From Volvox africanus (lineage: Eukaryota; Chlorophyta; Chlorophyceae; Chlamydomonadales; Volvocaceae): a stretch of 64,000 bases of DNA. The DNA lies in contig BSDZ01000015.1 in the NCBI GenBank assembly GCA_030268105.1, positions 3,437,501-3,501,500 of the forward strand. Reading direction: 5' to 3'. The stretch's first letter is position 1, and each line of letters opens with the position of its first letter. A program made the translations under genes and the position numbers. This document shows positions 54,567 to 64,000 of this stretch, piece by piece. A model generated the notes under the pieces. The model saw only the letters and a program-made list of their open reading frames with translations, was not told where the DNA came from and did no database searches.

Positions 54567-56442
54567 ACCTCCCCTAATCTAACCCCTAATCTCAAACCTT
54601 AAACGCTGAAATCTGCGGAAACGAAGCCGTGCTGGCGGCTTCAGGATTGAAGAGAATATTCCTTTCTCCTCTACATTCCTTCAGGTGGAAGCTGCCTCAA
54701 GCGTGTTATCGGTGTTAGCTCTTTCTTGATTCTCGGTCTCTTGCAAATGTGCACATTTTCGCAAGCGAAGTCGATCATGTTTACAAAAATAAACCCTCGT
54801 CCTATCTTTTTATATTCCTCACCGGTGCTGCCTTCTCCTGACATCAGGCAGAGTGCAGCAGCCGGTTGCCTAGCTGGTGCAGCCTGGTTACGGCAGCTCC
54901 GAAACCAACCGATATAGGGCCTGACTACCTTGCTAGCCATGTGCAGGTATGTGTACGTGTGCCGTTCTAGAGGTAAATATAGAAACCTGCCGCCGTAAGG
55001 TGCGTTGCCAAGCTGATGAAGTGACGTGAGAGAACGCCTTGCTCGCTGGTCAGGCGGGTCCTAATCGTCTGCTGAGCTAACGAAGGAAATGTGCAATTCA
55101 CATCAAGATGCAGTATATCGGGCCCACATCTGGCATCTGGCTACACCTCCCTTTCGTTGTCTTCTATTGACTTCCGCATGGATCATTACTGCAGTTAGGG
55201 GGGATTGCCATTCGCTTATTGGTGTGCCCAATTGTTGGGCACATTCCTCACAACGCTGAGGCTATCCCTCCTCGTTGCCCCGTCACACTGTCTTATTTGC
55301 AGGCGCTGCTAGTGGCACATACACTCGCTGACTCCAACCCTAATCCTAAGCCAAATCAGAATCAACTCCAGAAGACGACGCACCTGACAGCGGTCACTCC
55401 GAGGCGGTACCTCTTCCCGTTGTATGGTATTGCCGTACGGGAATGCCTAGCTGCTACGGCAGCAGCTTTGATGGCGGTTGCGTCAGGGGGCGTGGAGTTC
55501 GCGGGATGCCCATTAGTGGCGCACTGCCGGGCTTTATGTGCCAGTATTAAACAATTGGCGCTTCTACCACACTAGTGGTCGGCTGCACGCTCACGAGGGT
55601 TTCCGTTTGTTTGTAATATCTTCATTATCAGCTATGATTTCTTGGGACAGACAGGCCTCCTCAACGTTTAAGAATGTAGGCAGGAGGGTATAGGAGAATT
55701 GCAGCCGAGGGTTGTGGGCACGCACGATCCAGGCAATAAGGACGTGGCTGGGGTTGGGGAGCAAAGTCAAGAACAATATAGCTATAATGGAGACTTCATA
55801 ACGTTGGATGCCCTGTTTGTGGCTTAATGGGATCCTCTAGCATCTCCAGAGTTGATAAGCCGCAGGCTTGTGCGTGAGCGGGCTCACAACCCGAACTCCC
55901 GGAGCATGTCTTTGCCTAGTTTGCGCCGCGCAGTGGCTTCCAATATGATGCACACAGTCATGTCATGGCTGTATTCCGTTATTATTCTGAAAGACCTTAA
56001 CTTGACTTTTACAGAAAGGGCCTGAACAAGCAGCACAATGAAAACGGAATTCGGCAAGACGTACCTACGCATCAATCTCGATTCAGCTGAGATTAGGTAT
56101 GTTCATAATAAATGGTACTTGAACTCTGAACTACGCAAAGGGTACGGAGAGATGTACGACCTTTTTGTGCTCCCTAATAGAGTAAAATATCTTTACCGTA
56201 GTGAGGCATGTTTAGAACGGCCTGTACGTAACCTACATATACATCCGAAGGGTTATCTAAAACTGTAACCCCTATTTTTATGAGCAAGACTTTGACCGCT
56301 TAGCACGAATAGGTTGACTGCTTGGGTTGTGAACCACACGTTACAAACGGTTTTAAAAAAGCAGGGTAAGGCTGACGCTCCGCTGTGCTAGCAGAGGCTA
56401 GCCGGGGCACCCCCGCTTCTTTAGCGCAGAGAGTTCGTAGCC
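54567..56442. other. intergenic region
   Basis: No gene is supported. A 30-bp block at 55457-55490 (ACGGCAGCAGCTTTGATGGC) repeats 49829-49860. Short frames at 55219 and 56038 lack motifs. Confidence 0.35.
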
Positions 56443-59400
56443 ATGACGGAGGAGGAGGTTGATAAGCACATTCTTAAAAAATATGAAATTCAGCAGAAGC
56501 TCGGCAAGGGGGTGAGTGTTGAAGGCGGGGCGATGGCCGCCGTGCATATATCACAGGTGCAGGTGCTGATTCGAGATGTTTTACCTGCAGGCCTATGGCG
56601 TTGTCTGGAAAGCGGTTGATCGAAAGACGCGAGAGGTAGTCGCATTAAAGAAAATATTTGACGCTTTTCAAAACGCGACAGACGCCCAGGTGCGTCAGCT
56701 GAGCTGCCAATTTAGTCGTGAAATCTTTCAGTCAGGTTTAGGATCACAACTTTTGCTTTCTTCAGCGAACATTTCGAGAAGTAATGTTTCTCCAAGACCT
56801 AAACAACCACGATAATATCATCAGGTGAGGGTCCCTTGCACGCGACGTGCGTTTAACTCATACTCACGTTCTTTAGCCTCAACAATGCAGGCTCCTTAAT
56901 GTGCTCAAGGCTGAAAATGACCGTGATCTTTATTTGGTGTTCGAGTACATGGAGGTGCGGCACAACAGCATAGCTAACTCTGCTACGAGTTACTTATGAT
57001 GTGGGGTGGAACATTGGTGCCTTAATCCCTAAGTCGAAAGGCCGTTGACGCATTTGTGTGCGCGCTAATGGGACGGGTGAAAATGCGTCCTGGAAGTCCC
57101 ATTTGTCCGGTGAGCAGTGTTCTTACGCCGCCTCTAAAATCTATCGGTTTGGCATGTGCTTCATGCAGTCCCCCACAGGAGCAATGACATCACTTACGAT
57201 GTCTTACATACCTTGCCATGTTTGCTGTACAGACGGATCTGCACGCTGTCATCCGGGCCAATATTCTGGAGGAAGTGCATAAACAATATATTATGTATCA
57301 GTTGTTCAAAGCCCTTAAGTATATGCACTCCGGAGAGCTGCTACATCGCGACATCAAGGTGGGTGTGGCAATGCGATTCCTGTTTCGCCGCGCCCCGCAC
57401 ATCCTGGAGAAGGGATGCGCTGGGACTCAGGAATATTGAGAGTGTGAGATCATGTTGCTACATACGTTATGAACCGAATCGGAAAGGACCAACTGTCATT
57501 ATCGTTATCTGATGCTGAAACAGAATGAGCCTGCTATTCTTCCAACTCCCATTCCCCGTCTGCAGCCTTCCAATCTGCTCCTCAACAGCGACTGCCAGGT
57601 CAAGCTTGCGGATTTCGGTCTGGCGCGCAGTGTCAGCCAGCTGAATGCCAGCGACGGCCAGAACCCCATCCTTACGGACTACGTTGCCACGCGGTGGTAC
57701 CGTGCGCCGGAGATCCTTCTAGGGTCCACCAAATATACCTTCGGTGTTGACATGTGGTCTAGCGGTGCGTGTATATGCTCTATGGCTGATTCAAGTGGGA
57801 CTATGAGGGCAGCTGCTCCCGCTGCGTGTAGGACGAACAGCAGGATAGTGAACATAGAAATTTTACCACCGTGAGCAATTTGTTGGCAAGGTGTCTGAAG
57901 GGAGAAGGGAGCCTAACGAGACAGGGAAAGGGGGATATGTAGTCAGAAGTAACTGAAAGGCTACTCTTTTAACATGCATCCAACCGGTACTGGCATGTAT
58001 TGTGTGAAGTCCAGATTCTAGTTCATAACTTGGTGGATGTCTGTGTCCAGATCTGGTGGTTTTGTGATCCAGCTTGCATACCTGCAATAGGATGCCCCTA
58101 GAAGATGTATGCCATTGTATGCAAGCGTAATTGGTTGCAGCGCTTGCTCCGACTCGGCGATTGGGTTGCTGCCGTGCTTAGTTGGAACTCCTGTTCTTAA
58201 TCGAATACAACGCTCCTTCAGGCTGCATCCTGGGCGAGTTATTGCTGGGTAAGCCCATCTTCCCGGGCACCTCCACCATGAACCAGCTTGATCGCATCGT
58301 GGAGTTCTGCGGCCGCCCAGCGCCAGCGGACGTGGAAGCCATCGACTCGCCGTTCGCAACAACAATGATGGACTCGTGTACCGTTACGACGTCACGGCGC
58401 CTGGCGGATATATTCCCCAACGCCAGTCCTGAGGCGGCAGACTTGCTGCGGTACGGTGGTCAAAGGGTTGGGTGGGTTTTAAATTGCGCGCAGTAGACAG
58501 GTGCGATGGTCGTGGAAATGGTGGGCGGGATAATACGGCACCGAATTCAAGGGCCTCAGTACTTCAAGGCATCAATCTGAACGCTGCACAGCTTGATGAC
58601 CGGGCCTGTAGTGCTAGGATTCTGTTTCGGGTGACCGTGGTGTGCTGGCTAGCAAGAGACGAGGATTGCTCTGGACATGGTATCATGCTGACAGTAGAAA
58701 TTTGGTCCAGGCGGGAAAACCGTGTCACGCAGACCCTGTTTTGCGATAGGCCATGTCCCGCTCGTCATTTCATTGGAGAGCATCTTTGTTATTACCTTTT
58801 GTGTACGCGACGCGCAGCAAGTTGTTGGTGTTCAACCCGCACAAGCGGCTGACAGCGGAGCAGGCGCTGCGCCACCCCTACGTGGCGCAGTTCCATAACA
58901 TGGCGGATGAGCCCGTCTGTAACCGCATCATCGTGCTGCCTATATCCGATAATACCAAGTACACAGTGTCGGAGTACAGGTATGCATAGAGCGGGCGTAC
59001 AGGGGTGAAGGGACTCGTCGGGGAAATAGTTTCGTGAGCCTGGGTCACGGATGAAATCGCCATGACGCATATATTTGTGGGCGTGTGCTCAATCCTGCGC
59101 AGTAACGTTGGGAAGCAATACGTACACGCCAAGGAAAGTTTTTCTCGTCTGTTACCATAAGCGAAGCCCTCATGCGTTCTCCACGCCGGCAACCCAGGGA
59201 ACGACTATACGGCGAAATCCTTAAAAAGAAGAAAGAAGTTGTTCGGCAGATGCGTGAGAGAGAGGCCGCTATGGCAGCTTCACGCGCAGCATCCTCCACG
59301 CCCGTGCCCGGTAGTGCACCGCAGCACGGCCACCATTCCTACGGTCGCAGCGCCGCCTCTGGTACCCGCGCCTCCGCTGACTCAGGTCCTGCCCGGAGGA

Positions 59401-59486
59401 AGTCCGTTGATGGCAACATGGGCGCTGCGGCGGTACGCGCGTCAGCGTCAAGTGCGCAGTACGGAAATGGGGGGCAAAGGCGGTGA
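56443..59486 (+). CDS. MAPK15: MAPK15/ERK7-like mitogen-activated protein kinase, 9 exons
   Basis: Exons: 56443-56511, 56591-56689, 56766-56824, 56891-56954, 57233-57358, 57566-57764, 58222-58450, 58818-58979, 59198-59486. Phases agree and give 431 residues. Kinase signatures: [16 protein letters not shown] (P-loop), [18 protein letters not shown] (with the FDAF insert typical of ERK7/8), HRDIKPSNLLLN (catalytic loop, across an intron), ADFGLARSV, activation loop TDY at 57674-57682 then [20 protein letters not shown], and [18 protein letters not shown]. The tail is Ser/Ala-rich with a basic helix [20 protein letters not shown]7/MAPK15 acts at basal bodies and in cilium assembly in other eukaryotes; that role fits a flagellate alga but is inferred. 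Animal members carry TEY, this one TDY. TGTAA at 59643 is a candidate polyadenylation signal. Confidence 0.93.
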
Positions 59487-59899
59487 CGGCGGGATATTAT
59501 TAGTGATCGGGTTATCGAACAGGGTTGTGAGGAGCCCTAAGCAGGCTTGCGCTTGTGCTTATTGGCCTCGTTGATCATTACACAATGGATGGAGAGGTGT
59601 GAGGGAAGTTTGCATGAAAATTTGTGAAGTGACCGCCTACCATGTAACTAGGCCATCGCGTTTGCGTAAAGCTGTTTGTTTTGGGGTTGCGCCATCCCAA
59701 AGTACATGTACCTGCTGTGCAAAGCGAGCGGCCGTATCTCCTGCTGTTGCCTTTAGCGTGACTTCAGAATGACAGGGACAGCGTCTTGAAGAGCGCGCGC
59801 CATGTGCTTAGGCTAATTTCCTCAAGGGCATCTTTGTTCAATCCCATACGTGTTTTCTCGTCCCTATGTGCATCTCCCCTGGGCGGGAGTTCATAAATC

Positions 59900-61280
59900 A
59901 GGAGGGAAGGTCTGGGGAGGCAGGGTTAGATGGGGCCGTAGGTAAGGCCAGTTTTACGTAATCGAAGTCCTTCTCAGACAAGTAGGATATGAGGCTGTCA
60001 AGAGGAGAGCTGGTATCGCGAGCAGTGACAATCTGCATTGGATTAGTTGGCGACAGGCATGTGCATGCACATGGTGACCGGTCGTTATACCTGACCAATC
60101 TTTAGGTCTGCAACGACGACGGAAGATCTTCAGCAGCTTAAGGGGCCCATACTGCGCAACCTTACAATCAAAGTACATGAGCGCGTTTGTCCTTGAATGG
60201 TGAGACGTGCGATTGGCTTTCTGTTCTTGATTTACGCTTTGCAATGTACGACGGGCGGTAACAAGATATAGATGTTAATGACGTAGTCGCCGGGAGGCAG
60301 CTGACCAACGCAGGACTGTGTCAGGCGATGTGTGAGGTAGGTATAGTGCGTAGTGGCAGCGGGGATGGTACACACTGATGGTGATTGTAGTTATACTTTT
60401 GGGGGTATTCGGGAAAGAAGGGTCCGGGTCATGAAATAGCGGCTGAGGTTAGTGGCTGAGCCGCATTTCACACGTCATTGTGCTTGGCAAGGGCATACAC
60501 GGATCTCTATCATGCCATGCGGAGATCAAGCGAGTACTCGTGACAATGCTATCTCAATTTTCGTGTCGTATCATCTCGTGAGTGGCATAAGCACTGGGAA
60601 TGAAGTGCATTGAAGCACTTCATTCAAAAAGACACTTCCACATAATAATTATGCATTGTTATGCGCACGGACTTTCTAATAAAAATTTTCACATTCGTCC
60701 GAAGTGTATCAACTATTTAACTGCACAACGCAGCTAAACGTCGCATAGGGAGTGTCTTTCCTTGGCTCCAACGTACTATCCAAACACGACGGGGTGCGAA
60801 ACCTGTGCAGCCGTGAACCCAACGGTCGTGATTACCAAGCCTCAAGGATATGTCGAGAACCATCTCTGATGGCAGCTACTTCTACTTCCTAATATGTGGT
60901 GGCCCAAGGCACACCCACAAACCTCGTGATGCAAAACCGTAATGACATCTGATATCTTCGAAACGGAGGCGCGCAAGCTATGGATGCGAAAATGGCCTCC
61001 GGCAGGAAGGGAACTACTTGCCTACACTAAAAATCAGGAGCTTAATCCTACACAGGCTCGGCACATAGCCAGCATCAGATTATAAAGCGTTAAATAGGCA
61101 GACGGGTAGGGCCAGTTCCCCAAGCCAAGTTCCCAAACGACTTCGTATCATATATTCCACGAGAATTGGATACAAGCCGCCGCCGCCGTGTTCCTTATGT
61201 GCAAAAAAATTGGAGTACAACGCCCTGCAGACTTTTGAAAGCTTAAAGACCGAGAGGCGCAAGCAAATATTGTGTATTTT
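59900..61280. other. intergenic region, nothing recognised
   Basis: Short frames without motifs. A short inverted repeat (AATGAAGTGC...GCACTTCATT, about 60598-60626) is the only structure noticed. Confidence 0.35.
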
Positions 61281-61281
61281 A

Positions 61282-61509
61282 TCAGACCAGAAAGCACGGT
61301 TGCAGAGAGTGAAGGATAAGCACTGCAGCTGCAGTCCACGCGTGTTCCGATACGCGGCAGGGAAAAGAATTCCGTACGCCTAAAACGGATTCCCATTTTG
61401 AAACTTCATACGATTTTGCAAGCAGGACCCTCACCAGCACCACCACAGACGCCATCAACATCAAAGCCAGCACACAGAAAAGAACTCGGTGCCGCGCCGC
61501 CACGGACAT
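61282..61509 (-). CDS. possible first exon of a membrane-anchored protein, uncertain
   Basis: The minus-strand frame starts MSVAARHRVLFCVLALMLMA with a strong hydrophobic helix of about 25 residues, then a polar stretch. The codons look host-like. No downstream exon could be joined. It may be chance; no family recognised. Confidence 0.2.
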   Translation of the reverse strand: MSVAARHRVLFCVLALMLMASVVVLVRVLLAKSYEVSKWESVLGVRNSFPCRVSEHAWTAAAVLILHSLQPCFLV

Positions 61510-61569
61510 ATGCTTTACGCGCTTCAGTAAACCAGGGGACTACTTGCCGCCAGGCGTCCAGATAACCGA

Positions 61570-61830
61570 TTGGCCAATCCTCTGTCCAGACGATTAAGGG
61601 TTTTGAGCCAGCGTATTGAAAACCACCTGGGGCTGCGTCGTGTTCGCAACAAGTTGAACCTCGAGCGCGAAATCAACCGACAGGTTAATTTCTTCCGTTT
61701 GGTTCGTTCCCTGTTCGCTACCCGGTCATGGCATACTACCACGCGCCAGGGTGAATACCCTTTCTCGCTGCATATGGTCGGACAAGGCACAGCACCTATT
61801 AGCAACAATTCCAAACGAGTACATCGTTAA
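61570..61830 (+). CDS. short hypothetical frame, uncertain
   Basis: 86 residues, very basic (SQRIENHLGLRRVRNKLNLE), coding-like codon choice, but no motif and a non-ATG start. It could be a relic of a mobile element. The opposite strand is open too. Confidence 0.15.
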   Translation: MANPLSRRLRVLSQRIENHLGLRRVRNKLNLEREINRQVNFFRLVRSLFATRSWHTTTRQGEYPFSLHMVGQGTAPISNNSKRVHR

Positions 61831-63084
61831 TGTATTATCTGCGTGGCGAATGCAGTCAAGCCAGAATTTATGACTATTTGTCGGGCAAGCCGTCGTTTTC
61901 CAGACATACTGATGTCATGAGCACCGGCCTCCTCTTTCTCTCTCCACCGCTCTCCTCCCACTCACGCACTCAAAAAATCTCTCACACTCAACCTTATTTT
62001 TATTTTTAAAAGTTTTAATCACTGTACGCAGCACCTGCCATCTGCGTTTTATAAACATCCCGGCTCCCACCTCCGTCTTCCCTCGTGTCCATAGAAATCC
62101 GCCATTTTCTAAAGAATGGAAGCTCGGCGTCAGTTTCTCCAACCAACCATACCCGAACTGAATCTGCCGCCTTCCGTCCATCATTCTTCCTCCCCAGCAG
62201 ACGACCGCAGAAGAAGTTTCTATCTCGCTTGTACCCTCAAGCCTTTTCTTCATGGTGTGCATGTGCATCCATCACACAACTTCTTCATCGTCTTCTTCCT
62301 CCAGCGTCGCAAATTCCCGCAATACTCTCAATGCAGCAGCAATCGCCAATGCCTCGCCGTAAATGGCCGAAGATACAAAAAGCCTTTTTATGGGGGATTA
62401 TGTCGATGTCCGACCCAGCTCGACCACAGCCCTCCCTACCATAGAAACTAGAAGGGAGATACTGAAACATACACACACATAATGGCAGGTCGGTTCGTAG
62501 CTCCCAGCCAGGCGCATGAAGGACTTATCACCTCCCGGCGAGAAATCGACAGCCACAGTATTCAGCCAGAACGCCTTACCAACCAATACGGACACGGGGC
62601 CCGAATCGCTAACACAAACCATCAGTTTATCTCCCATCAGCCCGCTCCCAGGAGGAGCAAGGTAGCCAAATCCTTCGTGCTTCGTGAAACCAACGAACAT
62701 GAGCAAGCGGGGTCTCAAACAACAGTAGTTGCACACACACACACATATATACCAGACACAGAGCGACATCACAAAAATCGATGCCTGTCGCCACACTTAC
62801 TGGCTATACTGCCGGCAAAACTCTTGCCATTTGTCAAAAAAAGCTGCCGCAGGCGGCGCAGAGCCGCGGATCAAAGATCGACACCGGATTTGGCGGGCAC
62901 CTGACAAGCGACCCTGCTGTTGCTCCGCGCGCCCACTTCCATCTCCTATGTGAAACCATCAGCGATCAGCGCGTGATAGATGGGGCGAAGTCCCAGTCGC
63001 GTGGCGGTACTCTCGGGTTGAAAGGGGACGCTCACGGTCACGATACAACCTTCAACCTCCAACACAGTTTCATCATTAAGTTGT
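61830..63084. other. intergenic region, nothing firmly recognised
   Basis: Long frames exist on both strands at 62400-62900, but none shows a known domain. A CA microsatellite-like ACACACAC lies near 62732. Confidence 0.3.
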
Positions 63085-63197
63085 GTGTGGGATAGGGGGG
63101 TACATCACCCGTGGCCACTAACCTGGCAGTGCCTACCTTCCCCGGTATTTCGGGGCACCCTCATCCGGTCTCCCATGCCGACTTCTCCGAATTCAAT
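63085..63197 (-). repeat. dispersed repeat R1, copy d (5' truncated)
   Basis: The complement holds only the last 110 bp of R1, from GAGAAGTCGGCATGGGAGA to CCCCCCTATCCCACACACA. Confidence 0.75.
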
Positions 63198-63263
63198 GCC
63201 CTAAGTGTGAGGCGCTGTACGGCTGCATCACTGCAGGTGCCTCAAAGGACGAGGGAGGACGAC

Positions 63264-63963
63264 TTAATGGGCGGCGGATGCAGCTGAGGCGGCGGCTTCT
63301 GCAGCAACGACGTCTGCCGGGGCCACCGCTTGTTTCGCTTCCGCCGCAGTGAAGCCCTCCGTCCAGCCCACGTGCTGCGCGATGCGGTTATTCACCTGGA
63401 TGTGTGGGAGAGACGAGAGAGACAGAGGATGAGACCGGAATGCGAGTGTGTGTATGCCCTGAGAAACCAATGCAAGGCCAATGCCTGACAATGATTTTAT
63501 AATCTTTACCGGCGTGTGGACCGAAAGGTAGAAAGACGGGGAGGGTGGAAGGTGGGACGAATAGCCGAATCTAGGGACGTAAGAACCTAAGGCCAAAAGC
63601 CGTGCGCTGCACAGAGCGAGTGGCTAAGGGTTAACCCGTGATGGGCCCCAAAGGCGTATGCGACATTTGAGATTGCATCCAACGAAATGGAAGTATGTGT
63701 GTCTGTCCGACCATCTTTTGATCCGAGCAGAGGCAAGGTGGGGCTCGAAAAGCATGACTTTAAAGGAATGGTGAAAGAAAGAGAGGAAGTTGAAGGGTCC
63801 TTTCGGACACTCCCTGCACAAAAGCGCATGTCAATCTGTTAATCACCGACACCACACGTTATTGCCGCGAGGCCACTGACGCCGTATCGCCGTACCTCCA
63901 TGGTGTTAATGTAGGCATTGACTGCGTCGACACGCGATCGATATGAGTCGCAAATCGGAGACA
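63264..63963 (-). CDS. 3' end of an unidentified host gene (partial)
   Basis: Two minus-strand exons, 63963-63896 and 63395-63264, are joined by a 500-bp GT-AG intron in phase. The first encodes SPICDSYRSRVDAVNAYINT-ME. The second continues VNNRIAQHVGWTEGFTAAEA and an Ala-rich end (AAEAAASAASAAH) with TAA at 63264-63266. An acceptor (AACGCAG) precedes 63963, so more exons lie beyond the window. Family not recognised. Confidence 0.55.
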
Positions 63964-64000
63964 CTGCGTTGGGGACAACATCAGGGGATGGATGATACAC

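Noticed and set aside
62398..62904. Overlapping long frames on both strands at 62.4-62.9 kb
   Set aside because: Neither shows a domain or a convincing splice structure; they probably stay open by composition.

Overview
The window looks like nuclear DNA of a volvocine green alga (Volvox or a close relative). Evidence: two pherophorin-type extracellular-matrix genes, many-exon genes with GT-AG introns, TGTAA-type polyadenylation signals, a MAPK15/ERK7 cilium-associated kinase, and very heavy transposon nesting. No bacterial operon organisation is seen except in one AT-rich island (about 2.56-4.9 kb). That island carries remnants of rickettsia-type coq7, dsbB and class I lysyl-tRNA synthetase (lysS) genes, read as a bacterial insertion into the algal genome.

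Layout. 0.5-2.2 kb: pherophorin gene 1 (signal-peptide exon, two introns, one in-frame TGA). 2.56-4.78 kb: the bacterial island; its lysS is split by a 324-bp TRIM retrotransposon with 90-bp LTRs and a 5-bp target duplication. 4.9-6.4 kb: unassigned, hairpin-prone sequence and short repeats. 6.4-8.8 kb: pherophorin gene 2 (three recognisable exons). 9.8-38.7 kb: a transposon complex. CACTA-1 (9806-18250, TSD AAG) contains a Ty1/copia element (10267-15540, TSD TTGCT). CACTA-2 (about 18710-38719) lies in inverted orientation and contains Ty3/gypsy chromovirus A (20283-35231, TSD ACCTG). A second copy of the same family, gypsy B (26915-34387, TSD CATAC), is inserted in reverse just upstream of A's polypurine tract. 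Between the CACTA copies lies a solo TRIM LTR (18286-18374, TSD GTCCT).

38.7-64 kb is mostly host sequence. There is an orphan exon near 39 kb and a 13-exon GH16 SKN1/KRE6-type membrane protein gene (43046-48903). A decayed chromovirus fragment lies at 51.65-52.56 kb and an Ala/Gly-rich hypothetical ORF at 52950-54566. A 9-exon MAPK15/ERK7-like kinase follows (56443-59486), and the 3' end of an unidentified minus-strand gene lies at the right edge. Two dispersed short repeat families (R1, R2) occur throughout.

The nesting gives a relative order of events: CACTA insertions, then copia and gypsy A, then gypsy B. Bacterial DNA arrived before the TRIM insertion. Gypsy B keeps intact gag and pol frames separated by one UAG and is the best candidate for a recently active element. 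Gypsy A and the copia element carry point lesions in pol. All splice sites and exon joins were inferred by eye from frame continuity and homology memory; no alignment was run.
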